In this document: positions 11,362-22,686 of the stretch, in pieces
How the letters are laid out: each line of letters opens with the position of its first letter
Numbering within the stretch: position 1 is the stretch's first letter
Assembly (NCBI GenBank): GCA_036924285.1
Contig: JAYKYS010000023.1
Location: 620,001-684,000 of the forward strand
Length of the DNA stretch: 64,000 nt
Direction: 5' to 3'
Source of the DNA: Asterella californica
Taxonomy: Eukaryota; Streptophyta; Marchantiopsida; Marchantiales; Aytoniaceae
Notes under the pieces: model-generated
What the model was told of the DNA's origin: nothing
What the model saw: the letters and a program-made list of their open reading frames with translations, nothing else
Databases searched by the model: none
Made by a program: the position numbers and the translations under genes

Positions 11362-12460
11362 TTAGTAGAAGGTAGAAGATGAGGAAGATGGGAAAAGATG
11401 AAGGTACATAGAAGAAGGTAAGAAGATGAGGAAGATGGGAGAAGATGGGGAAGATGAGAAAATCCAAACAAGAGGAAACAAGATGAAAAGAAGCAATTAA
11501 GATTCCGACAGGCTTCTAGTCCGGATCCTGACTAACAAGCCATCCCTGCTTGTAATAGTTTGGGGAGGAAGACAACAAACGTGAGTACTGTTGCACCGTC
11601 TTCTACTTGAGGATGTCGTCTTCTGTTGCGAGAAGAAGGCTTCTTTCTTCTTCACTTCGCTGCTCTGACTACTCTGTCTTCTGGGATCCCTTACCCATAA
11701 GACCGTTCGTACGCAGATCCCAAGTGCTCCACTGAACGAGTCAAGCTACACTTCCACAACTGTTGACATTCACCGCCACTCAAGAAGAACACTTCCCATG
11801 CATAATTGGGAGCGAATTCAAGGAACCCACCATCCAGAAGACATGGACAAAGCTTCTGCACTCAAATCCACAATCTATTCCCCGAGAAGAAGTCACAATG
11901 GCATTGGGAAGCTCACTCCCTCTACTTCCTGCGTCGACTCCTCGACACACCAGCCTAGCTAACAGGACTGCACGAGGATGCCGCTCCCTGTTCCTAGACT
12001 GTCCACTACTTCTATCTACATCTTCGAACCACTGCTGGTACGAGTATGCAGACCCCTCCTGTGTATTCCAAGACTATTCGTATGTTTCCAACAACGGGTG
12101 TAGTGCGAAGAACTACCTATCCTGTCTCTGCTCTAATGTGTCTCGTCTGCCTGCCCGTAGAATCGGTGTGTATGTTCAGTTGCTACAGAATTGGCAGAAC
12201 TCTATCTCCTACTCTGCTATCCTACTTATGTCGCTGCCGTGAGAACCAGGGGGCGACCACCAGGGAGAGAGAGGCGCTGACAGGAGGTTGTCACCTCCCA
12301 TGCAAGCGGTTCCCCTGCCTGAATTGGTCATCTGCCTTGTCTTTCCTACGCTATCTATGCTGCCACATGGTATCCTAACTAATATTACATGGAAAAACTG
12401 CCACCCTTAAGATAACATGTTCGATCTTACTATATTTGGAATTGTCAATGGAGTTACTAA

Positions 12461-14846
12461 CTACTCAGATTGCACGGAGGCAATCTCTACCTGATCTGCT
12501 CCTATCGGAGCTCCTAACGCGGCTTCTGATAAGCTAGAAAGCCCTGCAGTTACCTCGAGTGTCACTGAGGTGGCTTCCTCCTCATCATCTCTTGCTGGCC
12601 CTGCTGTCGCTGCTGCTGCGTCTTCCTCGGCTTCGGCTTCTGTTTCGGAAGACAGAAGCGTCTTCTGGGAAGCGGAGTCGACCGGTGCTTCTTCCGTCTT
12701 CTGAGCCACTGGTGCGGGACTAGAGACCGTGGAGACCTCATTGGGATCCAGGGAAGTCGCTACCTCCACGCGAAATACCTGGGAAGACGGCTCGTCTTCC
12801 TGTCTTCCAGAAGACATCTTGTCTTCCGGGGCGTCTTCTAGAGTCTTCTCGTCTTCCAACTCTGTCACCACCAAGTGCACAGCGAGATCGAACTCCTCCT
12901 TCTCCATTCCGGATCCACTCGAGGGTGCTGGAGCTTGGGAAGATGCGGTTGCAGGTGTCTGAAGCGAGGAAAGACCATAAAGTGTCTTCACTCCTTCTAT
13001 CTGTCTATCCAAGTACCTGAACATGCTATCTCTGCATTCCAATAACCTCGCCTTGGACTCGCTGTCCCATCCTCTAGCTAAGGTAAGTAACTTCCTACCC
13101 GCGGTGTAGTTGAACTTCTTCCGAAGCGCTTCCACCGACTGTGCCAACATCTTTTGTGCACGGGCCTCTGCTGCTTCCCTCTGCGTCTTCTCAACTGCAG
13201 CTCGCGCTTCTGCGGCTTCTCGCTGCGTCTTCCATATGGTCTGCTCTTCTACGAGGGCGGTGATCTTCTCCCGCACTCGGGTGACTTCCTGATTACGCTG
13301 CTGTACCCGCGCCTGCAACTCCTAGTTGCTCTTCCGAAGCTGCATCAGCTCTTTGGCAGAAGCGGCTGCTTCCGCCTTATACTTGGCTGCAAGCTTCTCC
13401 GTAGTGCGGAGACTAGCTTCCAGCGACTCCGTCTTCTGCTGGCCTTCTTCCTGTTGCAACAAGGTGCGCAGGCCGAACCCAGGTTGTAAGGACCTCTCCT
13501 GTGCCTTCGCTCTCTTCTCCAGCAACTCCATAGCTGGCCGGATCTCCTTCTGGAAGTAGACACTGAACTCCTCCATTTGTCTTCCTGCGGAAGACAAGTT
13601 CATCTCCACCACTCGCTCGGAGGTGTCGACCTTGTCTTCTAGAGGCAAGGATGCCTCTTCCACCACGACGGCCTTCATCTTCTGCGCACGAGAAGAAGCT
13701 ACTCTTCTCATCTTTTGGGGTGGAAGACTCCTCATGGCAGGAGCGGCTCTGTTCTTTGCGCTTCCTCGCATCGCAGCAGGAGCGCCCATCCATCCTTCGT
13801 CTTCTGGAGTCTTCGGACTCCCAGGCGTGACAGAAGCAGTCTTCTGCTCTGATCGGGTACTCAGCAGGTCTTCTTCCGAGTCGGACTCCGATCCTGAATG
13901 AATGAGGGAGATGGGTGTCCTCGGTACACTTCTGGGACCCATCTTCCTCATGTGGCGTGGCGTGGCGTGGCGTGGCGTCTTCCGTGGCGGTGGCGGTGGC
14001 GTCTTCCGACCCACTAGACTCGTCTTCCCTCACCAGAAACGTCTTCTGGTGAGAGCCGGGCCTCAGCTGTGACATCAGAGTGGGAGGGGACGTTGCGGCT
14101 GCCGCTCGGTCATCGTCTTTCGAGGTCTCCTCCTTCACCTCCTGTCGCTCCGTTGGCCCATACCCTGCCAGCTGATCTTCCCTAAGATCTCTCATGGCTA
14201 CATACAGGTAGCAGAGGAAGGGCGTCAAGTGTCCTCCCGCCGGGGTACCCAAGTATGCTAGCTCCGTCTGTACATAGTTGTGGATGTATGCGCCCCAATA
14301 GATGGGCACCCCGTCATCCCACACTGATTCCAGGAACTCCACGTCCTGATCTCTTAAGTACCTTGTCTTCTGCGCTTTCCCCTTGGGAAAGAGATGCAGA
14401 AACAACTTCGCCAGAAGTCGCTTCTTCGGCTCCCGGTAAGATTCGATCTTCCAACCATTCCTCCCCTGCCTGTCTTCCACGAAAAGCCAGGTGGTGCTTC
14501 TAGGCACATGCCACGAACTCACGATCCTAGGCAAGATCTTCTTCTCGTACCAATATCCTCGGTTCTCGGACTCTGGCCTGTGAAAAGCCATGCGCCACCA
14601 ATCTTCAGTCCAGGAAGACGGTCTTCCTCGAGCTACTCCTGCTTTCGCAAGTACACGGTTACGAGGTGGCAACGCTGCCCATACCTCCTCCAGAAGTCCC
14701 TGGTCTGCGAGGTTCCAATCCCACAGGAAGAAGTCGAGACCCAACTCCTTGAGGAAAGGAGTGGCCTCGGCCAATTCTGCCGCTGATAACACCAAGCCTC
14801 GCGGATGCATCGACATACTTGGAAGATCTGTTGCACTAAACCACAA
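12461..14846 (-). pseudogene. retrotransposon protein of unknown function, family B (relative of the element C LTR-encoded protein)
   Basis: About 795 codons on the minus strand, broken twice. A frame change lies near the (TGGCG)n run at 13953-13993, and an in-frame TAG at about 13327 separates two halves of one coiled coil. Residues 1-220 form a globular domain sharing ordered motifs with the ORF at 45354-47195: ELGLDFFLWDW / EMGLAFLLLPWW, GRPSSWTEDWW / GRPCNWTEAHW, and QGRNGW..PKKR / QGRNGY..PKKR. A low-complexity acidic linker follows, then a long coiled coil rich in A, E, Q, R and K, and an acidic tail. I do not recognise a named family. Its position between the B LTR (7.1-12.2 kb) and a primer-site-like sequence at about 16.81 kb fits either a U3 or an internal location. 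Confidence 0.6.
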
Positions 14847-16666
14847 GCACCTATTATGAGCTGAAGGTTCAGTTCTTCCCGAGTGCCCACAGTCTAGCTT
14901 CTACTTCTCAGAAGACGAAACTAGTCTTCCAGAAGACAGCTACTCCGTCTTCCGGAATTCTAACAGTACTTCCTAAATAGCTCTCGTCTTCCGAGCTATA
15001 TCTAAACAATTCTATCTAAGCAAGGCCTCGCATGGATTACCAAGAACACAACCCACCTTGCATTACATCCTACTTCCTATCAGAAGATACAAGATTCGCG
15101 AAACATCAAGTGCATAACAGGTTCGGAAGATGGTTGCGATCTCCTGCAGTGACAGTGGCCTCTGGGAAGACACTCGGGACAGCTTCCGATTCAATGTCTT
15201 TCTCGGAAGACCTCCCGAAGTCAGACTTCCCTTCACTGGTCTCACCTGTCTTCGTCTTCCTACATGCAATCTATCCTCACAACAGACTCAAGACAATTGC
15301 ACTCTGTTCTTCTGACGTCTCACCTCTCATACGCACTCAGAAGAAGCTTGCTGCTCAGTGGGAAGACATGACCCTTGACCATTCTCTCCAGATTCTGCCA
15401 GCAAGTCTTCTCACGACTCTTTTCTAAGTTTAGGAAGAAGAAGGGATGGCTGCTATAGGTCGGACAGAAGAGACCCGAAATGGACCCTCACGTCTTCTCG
15501 CTCATTTTGCCAGCCTTCCAGTCTTCTAGTCTCTCTAGGAAGATGTGGAGTTGAGAAGCTTGGAAGACCAGGAGGCACAGGCCTAGTTCCCGACTTCCAA
15601 CTTCTCAAAATAACAAAACAACTCACCACACCACTCAGGATTCGTACCAAGTCTCTCTAAACACAAAAGCAAAGCAAATCCACTCTTGATACGAATTGTG
15701 TTCAGTCGACTTCCGAAGACGGTCTTCCGAAGACAGTCAAGTTTAAGAAGCGTCTTCCGAAGATGTTCCCATCTTCCGAATCGTCTTCTGTTCCAGGTTT
15801 CGGGGGTAGAGAGGTAGTAGGGTAGAGAAATTGGTAGCTGGGATCATCAATTTGAGAACGGGGTGTAGGGAAGCTCGAATTGAACTTAGGAAGGAGTAGG
15901 AAGATGTCTGACAGAAATTGGGCAGCGCTTCCGCGCCCAATGTCTCAATAGAAAGAATGGGGGGTGGGGGTAATCGATCAGGCTGCCTGCACACAACCAA
16001 AGAAGCGCGGAGAATACCAGACAAAGGCGAGAAGAAGTGGGAAGGGGAAAGAACGTGGGGAAGAACCTCTACAGTCTTCTTCTGCACCCCGAGTTGCCTT
16101 CGACCTCCGCGCGCTTCTCGGCTCTGGTCCTAGCTCCAATGCGACTCCTCACGACTGCGCCTGCTGTCAATTTTTGGTCACGCCTCGATTCCACTTTCGA
16201 TTTCTACTCGCTACTCTCCAATGTCAACTTTCCAGGAGCTCACAGAAAACGCCTTCGCTCTCTGTCTCCCGTGCTCCAGCAATTCGGTCTCGCCCTTCGC
16301 CTAGCTGCCAACTGATACTCTCCTACCTCGATGTCCTCACTCGATTCCTCTCTCGAAGCTCACTTGCGAAGCTCACTCAAAATCGATCTTCTCAAGCGGA
16401 CTGTGCTGCGAGAAGTTGGAATGTGCCTAATGTGCTTCCTTACGCATCTTCCCCGCAGATTAGGGGTTCTCGACCTTAGGTGTCTTCCCCGACTTACCTA
16501 CCTATTCGATGCGACCCAGTAGGTACACCTACTGTTTTACCCGAAGACTCGTGGTTAGGCCTTCGCGATCGCTGTCTTCTGGAAGATGGTTGTCTTCCGC
16601 CGTCTTCTCATCTTCCGCCATCTTCCCGTCTTCCGAAGACAGCACCGAGAAGACGGTCGTCTTCCG
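14847..16666. other. GTCTTC/GAAGAC-rich leader of family B, no gene seen
   Basis: No ORF with a recognisable product. The stretch is full of the words GTCTTCC and GGAAGAC, often as the near-palindrome TCTTCCGAAGA (for example around 15715-15780 and 16570-16670). The same words saturate the ORF to its left, suggesting one compositional unit. It probably represents U3 or leader sequence of family B. Confidence 0.45.
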
Positions 16667-16822
16667 AAGAAGTCAACTTATTATTACAAACCGCCCTTAA
16701 GATCATCTTCCTGTTAAGGAAGACGTAACCTTAAGTAACAACGCTTCTTCAATTATACAAACGAGTTATTAATCTCAAAAATTTTAAAAATTCGTGCATC
16801 CTGTAATTTGTGGGCACCACAT
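16667..16822 (-). repeat. family B primer-site-proximal segment, diverged copy
   Basis: Resembles 18550-18712, including CTTAAGTAACAA and the terminal TGTGGGCACCACAT (against TGTGGACACCACAT). At 18.7 kb this segment ends next to the U5 end of the B LTR, so it is the primer-binding region of a minus-strand element. Here the adjoining LTR is absent, and sequence with short plus-strand ORFs follows. Confidence 0.5.
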
Positions 16823-16972
16823 ATGGCAAACACGAGAAAAGAGGAGGGACCTTTTCTTATCTCGTTCAGTACGCAAGATGATGTGCAAGATCGTATAAAG
16901 TGGCATCGGATGGATAAGCATGATATTTGGATAGCGCTGTACGGAGTAGATGAAGAGGAGGTTGAAAGTTAG
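16823..16972 (+). CDS. small ORF of unknown function (49 aa)
   Basis: ATG at 16823 gives 49 residues with protein-like composition (FLISFSTQDDVQDRIKWHRM, IWIALYGVDEEEVES). It may be the first exon or a fragment of the coding unit that continues at 17260. No family recognised; splicing between the two was not established. Translation in vivo is uncertain. Confidence 0.3.
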   Translation: MANTRKEEGPFLISFSTQDDVQDRIKWHRMDKHDIWIALYGVDEEEVES

Positions 16973-17032
16973 GGTTGTTTGATCGTTCGATTTTGCTCCT
17001 CCCGGTGTAAGAGTTTTTTCCTTTCTTCTATG

Positions 17033-17172
17033 TTTTCGTGTTGCTGTTCTTTCTTGCTGCTTAGTAATCTTGTTTCTTTTTGCTCCTTTTAGATGAGATT
17101 AATTTTCGTGTTGCTGTTCTTTCTTGCTGCTTAGTAATCTTGTTTCTTTCTGCTCCTTTTAGATGAGATTAA
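17033..17172. repeat. 70-bp tandem duplication, two copies
   Basis: Copies 17033-17102 and 17103-17172 are almost identical (TTTTCGTGTTGCTG ... GAGATTAA). The unit is T-rich and lies between the two short coding segments, so it is probably intronic or untranslated. Confidence 0.85.
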
Positions 17173-17259
17173 TGTTTCTCGATATTAACATGATGAATTG
17201 TAGGTTTGTTTGTGTAAATCTTTTTTACACACTTATAATCCCGAAACTCGGATTGCAAG

Positions 17260-17787
17260 ATGGGATCAATTGAGATCGAATTGACCCATGAACTCATCAG
17301 AGAAGCTTTCGCAATCCCTCCGGGTGTTACTCCAATGCCTTCGTTTGTGAGACATGTGCGAATTGCAGACTGGTTTCCTGAGTATGATAGAGCAGGAAAG
17401 CGTTATTTCGCGAGGGAATGTGCTTACGAGGGATAGAGAGCTGTGTTCCAGTGTCTCAATGCTATTTTTCTTGCAAGGAAAAGATCCAAAACTGTCACAA
17501 GACAATTGGCATTGTATGTCAAGTCGAAAGTGGAAAGTCTAGAGATAGATTTCGATTGGGCACAGTTGATGTTGGAGAACTTAGAAGGCAAGATTTTACA
17601 TGTTCAGAAACATGTGAAACAAGAGAAGAAAAGTGGAACTTTGGAGATTTTTTTGGAGATTGCTCTCACTCACTTGATGATCCACGTTGGAATCTCCGGA
17701 GAAATAGTGTTCGTATCCGTCCCACTTGAGCAATCGCAACCCGATGAAGCTGTTCGGCAAACCGAAGTTCCCATACAGGTTTGTTAA
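17260..17787 (+). pseudogene. unknown plant-transposon-like protein, one in-frame stop
   Basis: From ATG 17260 the frame stays open for 176 codons except for a TAG at 17434-17436. The first part contains AFAIPPGVTPMPSFVRHVRI and IADWFPEYDRAGKRYF; the second contains FQCLNAIFLARKRSKTVTRQ and FDWAQLMLENLEGKI. The helix-rich pattern is reminiscent of gag-adjacent proteins annotated in plants only as putative transposon proteins, but I cannot assign a family. It ends at CAGGTTTGT, which could be a splice donor rather than a true C terminus. Confidence 0.4.
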
Positions 17788-18549
17788 TTCGATCAATTTG
17801 AGTACCAATTTGACCACCATTTCCCTATACAATACTTTGTATATTTGTGTGGATAATTATTATCTTTTCTTTCGGTTCCACTAGAAGATAAGAAAGTAAT
17901 CTAAATAAGAATACTCGAAGTTTTCCAATGCTAGACATTACTAGTCATAGTATAAATATAAATTTGATCCAATGATTTGTTGTATAATATATCATCTTTA
18001 CTCATAAACTAATGAAGCATAAATATGTTTTGAAAATTGTTAGCGGACTTTTGTAAAGATACACATGAGTAAAGTCATCTAGTTTTGAAGTTGCAACACA
18101 TAATGAATTGAAGCTTCTCATAGTGATATGATATTAAAAATAGTACTATTATTATGAAAAATATTCTGTTTCTTATCAATACAAGTGTCTATTCTTAACC
18201 CACATGCAGCAAATGAATCTCGAATTGACAACTAAACTAATATCTTCATCTGAAAATAAGTCAAACGCATACTCAACATCGCATTCCTTTTTCCTTTATG
18301 TGGTATTTTTCTTGTTGTCCGCGTGCTTTGGGTAGGTGCCACGTCAACCCTGGTCCTTCCTACTGCTTAAGTGGCTATCATATAACACCTACTGTGTCTT
18401 CCAACTGGTACTAGGTTGGTATGACTTGTGACTTGTCTGTTTACTAGGTTGGTATAACTTGTGATGACAATAACGATACTCCCCTGGAAGACTCGCACAT
18501 TATCTTCTGGCTTTTGTCTTCCAAGAAGACACACATCTTCCAGCTTCTG
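17788..18549. other. AT-rich stretch without a recognised gene
   Basis: Long AT-rich sequence with no ORF of note. From about 18390 it regains the GTCTTCC/GAAGAC words and faint similarity to 16.45-16.67 kb, so its right part is probably family B leader. Confidence 0.4.
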
Positions 18550-18693
18550 GAAAGAAGTTGACTTTATCTAAAAATATATCTCAAGTCAATCTTCTAGCTA
18601 AGCAGATGGTAAACTTAAGTAACAAAGCTAATCCAATTATATATACACGAGGTTAATTTAAAAATTTTGGAAAAAATCCCAAAATCTGCAAAC

Positions 18694-18705
18694 TGTGGAC
18701 ACCAC
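18694..18705 (-). promoter_or_regulatory. primer-binding-site-like sequence of family B
   Basis: On the minus strand, TGGTGTCCACAG begins 15 nt after the LTR terminus (...GTCACTACA, ending at 18721). Starting with TGG is expected for pairing with the CCA end of a tRNA; the tRNA was not identified. Confidence 0.45.
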
Positions 18706-18720
18706 ATGGTTTTTTCAAAC

Positions 18721-20024
18721 TGTAGTGACGCATGATTTCTCCTTTTGTCCATTTAGTATACAAGATATCGTTCCCACATAGGATTTACGTAAGTAATCGC
18801 TGCTCTAAGTTCTAGGATCTGTTCAAACACACAAACACACGAGTTTTGTCTAAAAAGCCCGTCTTCTCACAAAACCACACAAAACCACACGTCTTCCAGA
18901 CACGCCACATGGTGCTCTGGACTAAACAAACAACTACTAACTAAAATATCACACAACTATTCACAGAGAAGCTCGGGAAGACGATCTTCCTGCTTCCAGG
19001 TAGCTTCTTCCGGTCTTCTCGATACCGTCTTCCCGAAGTGATTCTCGTCTTCTGGGGGTTCAGCTCGTCTTCTGACACCTCCAGAAGGCTGTCCTGCTTC
19101 GCAGAAGTCGACTAGTAGCGGTCGTTACACCTTATTCTCACACTCACATTCCAACGGGTTAGATTAATCACAGGGTGTATGCCCCCTGTAGCCTTCCCAG
19201 GCTTTTGCCTACGGAAATGATCTTCCTGCAGCACTACAACGACATTCACCTTCACGGAAGCTCAATATAAGTCTCGGAAGCTCACTAGAAGAAGATAAGA
19301 AGATGGGGAAGATGGGAGAAGATGGGGAAGATAAGAAAATCCAAACAAGAGAAAACAAGATGAAAAGAGTAAATTAAGATTCCGACAGGCTTCTAGTCCG
19401 GATCCTGACTAACAAGCCATCCCTGCTTGTAATAGTTTGGGGAGGAAGACAACAAACATGAGTACTGTTGCACCGTCTTCTACTTGAGGATGTCGTCTTC
19501 TGTTGCGAGAAGAAGGCTTCTTTCTTCTTCACTTCGCTGCTCTGACTACTCTGTCTTCTGGGATCCCTTACCCAGAAGGCCGTTCGTACGTAGATCCCAA
19601 GTACTCTACTGAACGAGTCAAGCTACACTTCCACAACTGCTGACAGGCACCGCCACTCAAGAAGAACACTTCCCATGCACAATTGGGAGCGAATTCAAGG
19701 AACCCACCATCCAGAAGACATGAACAAAGCTTCTGCACTCAAATCCACAATCTATTCCCCGAGAAGAAGTCACAATGGAAGCTCACTCCCTCTACTTCCT
19801 CCGTCTACTCCTCGACACACCAGTCTAGCTAACAAGACTGCATGAGGATGCCGTTCCGTGTTCCTAGACTGTCCACTACCTCTATCTACATCTTCGAACC
19901 ACTGCTGGTGCGAGTATGCAGACCCCTCTTGTGTATTCCAAGACTATTCGTATGTTTCCAACAACGGGTGTAGTGCGAAGAACTATCTATCAGGTGTCTT
20001 CTTTCTAATGTATCTAGTCTGCCT
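18721..20024 (-). mobile_element. family B LTR, copy 2 (5' LTR, U5 side)
   Basis: Starts TGTAGTGACG like copy 1 at 7102 and matches both parts of copy 1 (7102-7638 and about 11411-12157). It is cut at 20024, where the LTR of element E begins. After E the B sequence does not resume recognisably, so the U3 part of this LTR is lost or displaced. Confidence 0.7.
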
Positions 20025-20575
20025 TGTAAACCCTCCGTGGTCCTATCGATCAACTACCCCCCCCCCCTGATCTCTCAACCTCCACGATCGTCATCCACGA
20101 ATCTGCAACATGTCGGGCCTGTCTCTCACTCAGGGATCACCTCTGATGGCTTTGATGGAAGCACACCATGAACTTGAAGAGAAAATGCTGAGTTCACTCA
20201 TTCATACACCCACAAACTTATCAAAAAATCTCCTTAAACACATCAACTAAAATCCTCTATTCTAACGACGTCTCTCAAGTTCTCACATGCTAAAAATATC
20301 CCACACTCTCTATATTACTCAAGTTGTCATTACGACAATGTGAAAACAAGGATGAGGAGCTCTTCTCTACTCCTCTATTTATACATTCTAGGTTTTTACT
20401 TTGGTACCCTCCGGTAACTCAGCCGTAACTACTTTTACCGGGTTTTACTAAGATATTACTTAAGGTAAAAGCATTGATCACATGGGCTTTTAACCTTTTC
20501 ACATGGGCTTATTCCTTCAAAGTCAACAACTTCTAGAAGGATTCTGAAATATTCTCAAGGAATCTCGAATTTCCA
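20025..20575 (-). repeat. element E 3' LTR
   Basis: TGTAAACCC ... GAATTTCCA, 551 bp, followed by CCCCCCCTCT, the complement of the polypurine tract. On the minus strand it contains a TATAAATAGAG core promoter. It pairs with the LTR at 25683-26218. Confidence 0.85.
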
Positions 20576-22684
20576 CCCCCCCTCTAATGCTTCTTGTGCC
20601 TTCTGATCATGCACTATCAAGTCAAAATCAACTCCCTTCTTCATGTACATAGTCAAAGCTATTGCTTTGTTTGAGAAGGAAAAGATAAACCTACGATAAT
20701 ATCCAACCATCCCAAGAAACTGTCTCAACCTTGTCAAGTTGATTGGAAATGGAAGATCCACAATCTTCTTCATCTTCTCAGGATCTACCGCAATCCCCTT
20801 CTTGGAAATGATGTGTCCTAACAGCAGACCTTCTTCGCAGCCAAAGATGCACTTCTCTGGATTCAGAGAAGCGTTAGCTTGCTCCAACCGCTGCAGAACT
20901 TTGATCACATGATCAAAGTGGTCCTCCTTTCTTCCGTACACACAGAAATCATCAATGAAATCACGAACAAACTTTCCTATGAATGGTTCGAACACCTTGT
21001 TCATGAACCTCTGAAACGTGGCCGGAGCATTACATAGTCCGAATGGCATCACTCGAAATGCAAATGTTCCCCAAGGAGTAGTGAAAGTAGTCAACTGCTG
21101 GTACTCCTGTGCTATCTTGATCTGGTTGTATCCACTATAACCATCACCAAAGCTGTACCACTCATGACCAGCAACTTCTTCCAAAATCTCATCTATAAAT
21201 GATAGAGGATAATAATCCTTCTTGGTAACTGCATTCAGCTTCTTATAGTCTATGCACACTCGCAGCTTACCATTCTTCTTCTTGACAATCACAATGGGTG
21301 AAACCCATTCTGAGTTCTCCACCTCGTAGATGAAACTCGCCTCCCTCAACTTGTCTATCTCCTCCTTGACCATCATCGCTGTTGTAAGATTGACCCTTCT
21401 CTGCTTCTGTCGAACTAGTCTTGCGTTCTCTTCCAATTCGATTCGATGAGTCTCGAGAGTCACCTCCTTCAAATCCTTGTAGCTGAAAGCAAACACATGG
21501 ATATATTTTTGAAATATATCCAAGAATCTACTTTTCTCCTCTTGAGTGACATTGATACCAAACTTCAGGGTAGAGAGTCTTCTCACAATCTCTGCCTCAC
21601 TCAACTCTTCTTTGTCAGGATCTTTCTCCACTGCTGGTCGAGGCAACAAGTCAATAGCACTAAGCTGATGTAATGATTCATCTCGATCAAATCCTTCGTC
21701 CTCAGACGAGGATTCTTGATCGTAAGAATCTCCGGTATCTACTTCCGAGACACTCTGATCATCCTCCGTATCAGATTCCCAGTAGTCACTAGTGGGTCTA
21801 TCAGAGTCAGAAGTCACAACTCCAACACCCGAGAGAGGAACTATCACTCTATGATCTCTAGGCCCAATCCGTAAGTATCCCTTGTGTCACTTATCCGTGG
21901 TGCGCACAGCTCTCAACCAAGGCCTACCTAGGAGCAAATCATAACTAGAGTCCTTTAACACTTGAAAGGACATCAATGTTTGAACTCCCATCACAGACAC
22001 GACCACCTTCTCTAACACACCAAGAGGTCTTACCCGTTGCTTGTTAGCCATCCCCACGACAATGCTAGCCGGACGAGTTGGTTCCATCCCCAACTTCTTC
22101 ATCAACCTCTCCGATATGGCATTTACAGCCGACCCTCCATCCACCAATACGTCAGAGACGTAGTGATCATTCAACCGGACTTCAATCTTTGAAGCCCTAG
22201 TGCATACCTCTGAAGCATGCACATCCACTACACCAACTACCATAGACTTTGATGTCTTGCTCTTGGGTTTCTTCTTCTTGCTTCTCTTAGAACTCAGTCC
22301 TCCTCTGAGTTCCCTTCGTAAGCTGGGATTAAGTGCGATCAGTTGTCCAACAGTGATGTTGGCTTTCTGAGCACCCACATCTTCAACCACATCATATTCC
22401 GCTTGAGAAGATGAAATGGTGAAATCCGCCATCCCCAGCTTCCTTCTTGGCTCCCTTGGTGTACTCGAAATATTACTCGAACGAGTGCTTCTACTAGCTG
22501 ATTCCTCCATGAAAACCGGTTCATCAGAAAATCGAGTTCTTTTCCTTTCTTGAGCTAAAAGCTCCACCGGTGCATGAGAAGAGTTTGAACTCTCTCCTTT
22601 CTCGTAGATGGGATCTCGCACGACATCGATAGTAGCCACCCCCTTGTCTCGTCTTTGTGATGGATTTCCTCCACCCACATTCAT
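20576..22684 (-). pseudogene. element E protease and truncated reverse transcriptase, one in-frame stop
   Basis: One frame from 22684 to the LTR, with a TGA at about 21887-21889 between protease and RT. The protease has VLVDGGSAVNAI (DGGS in place of the usual DTG/DSG) and the flap-side motif LLLGRPWLR. The RT contains NAVTKKDYYPLSFIDEI, MPFGLCNAPATFQRFM, the catalytic FIDDF box and a LGMVGYYRRFI connection motif. It stops shortly after, at QKAQEALEGG, which is encoded by the polypurine tract itself. That abrupt end is the deletion scar removing RNase H and integrase. Confidence 0.85.
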
Positions 22685-22686
22685 TC

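Larger units (their letters stand above)
7102..12157 (-). mobile_element. family B LTR sequence, copy 1, interrupted by element D
   Basis: Positions 7102-7638 and about 11411-12157 match, in order and orientation, the block 18721-20024. In copy 2 the two parts are joined directly apart from a short stretch. Copy 1 is split where family D inserted at 7639. The block starts TGTAGTGACG and, with the primer site left of copy 2, is the U5 end of a long minus-strand LTR. Where the LTR stops on the right is not resolved. Confidence 0.7.

Noticed and set aside
12461..13318. Separate gene starting at 13318
   Set aside because: It is in the same frame as the upstream segment ending at 13322, separated only by one TAG, and continues the same coiled coil.
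20049..20068. Run of about 13 C residues as a functional signal
   Set aside because: The partner LTR has a shorter run at the same place; a length-variable homopolymer in an LTR, or a sequencing artefact, is enough.
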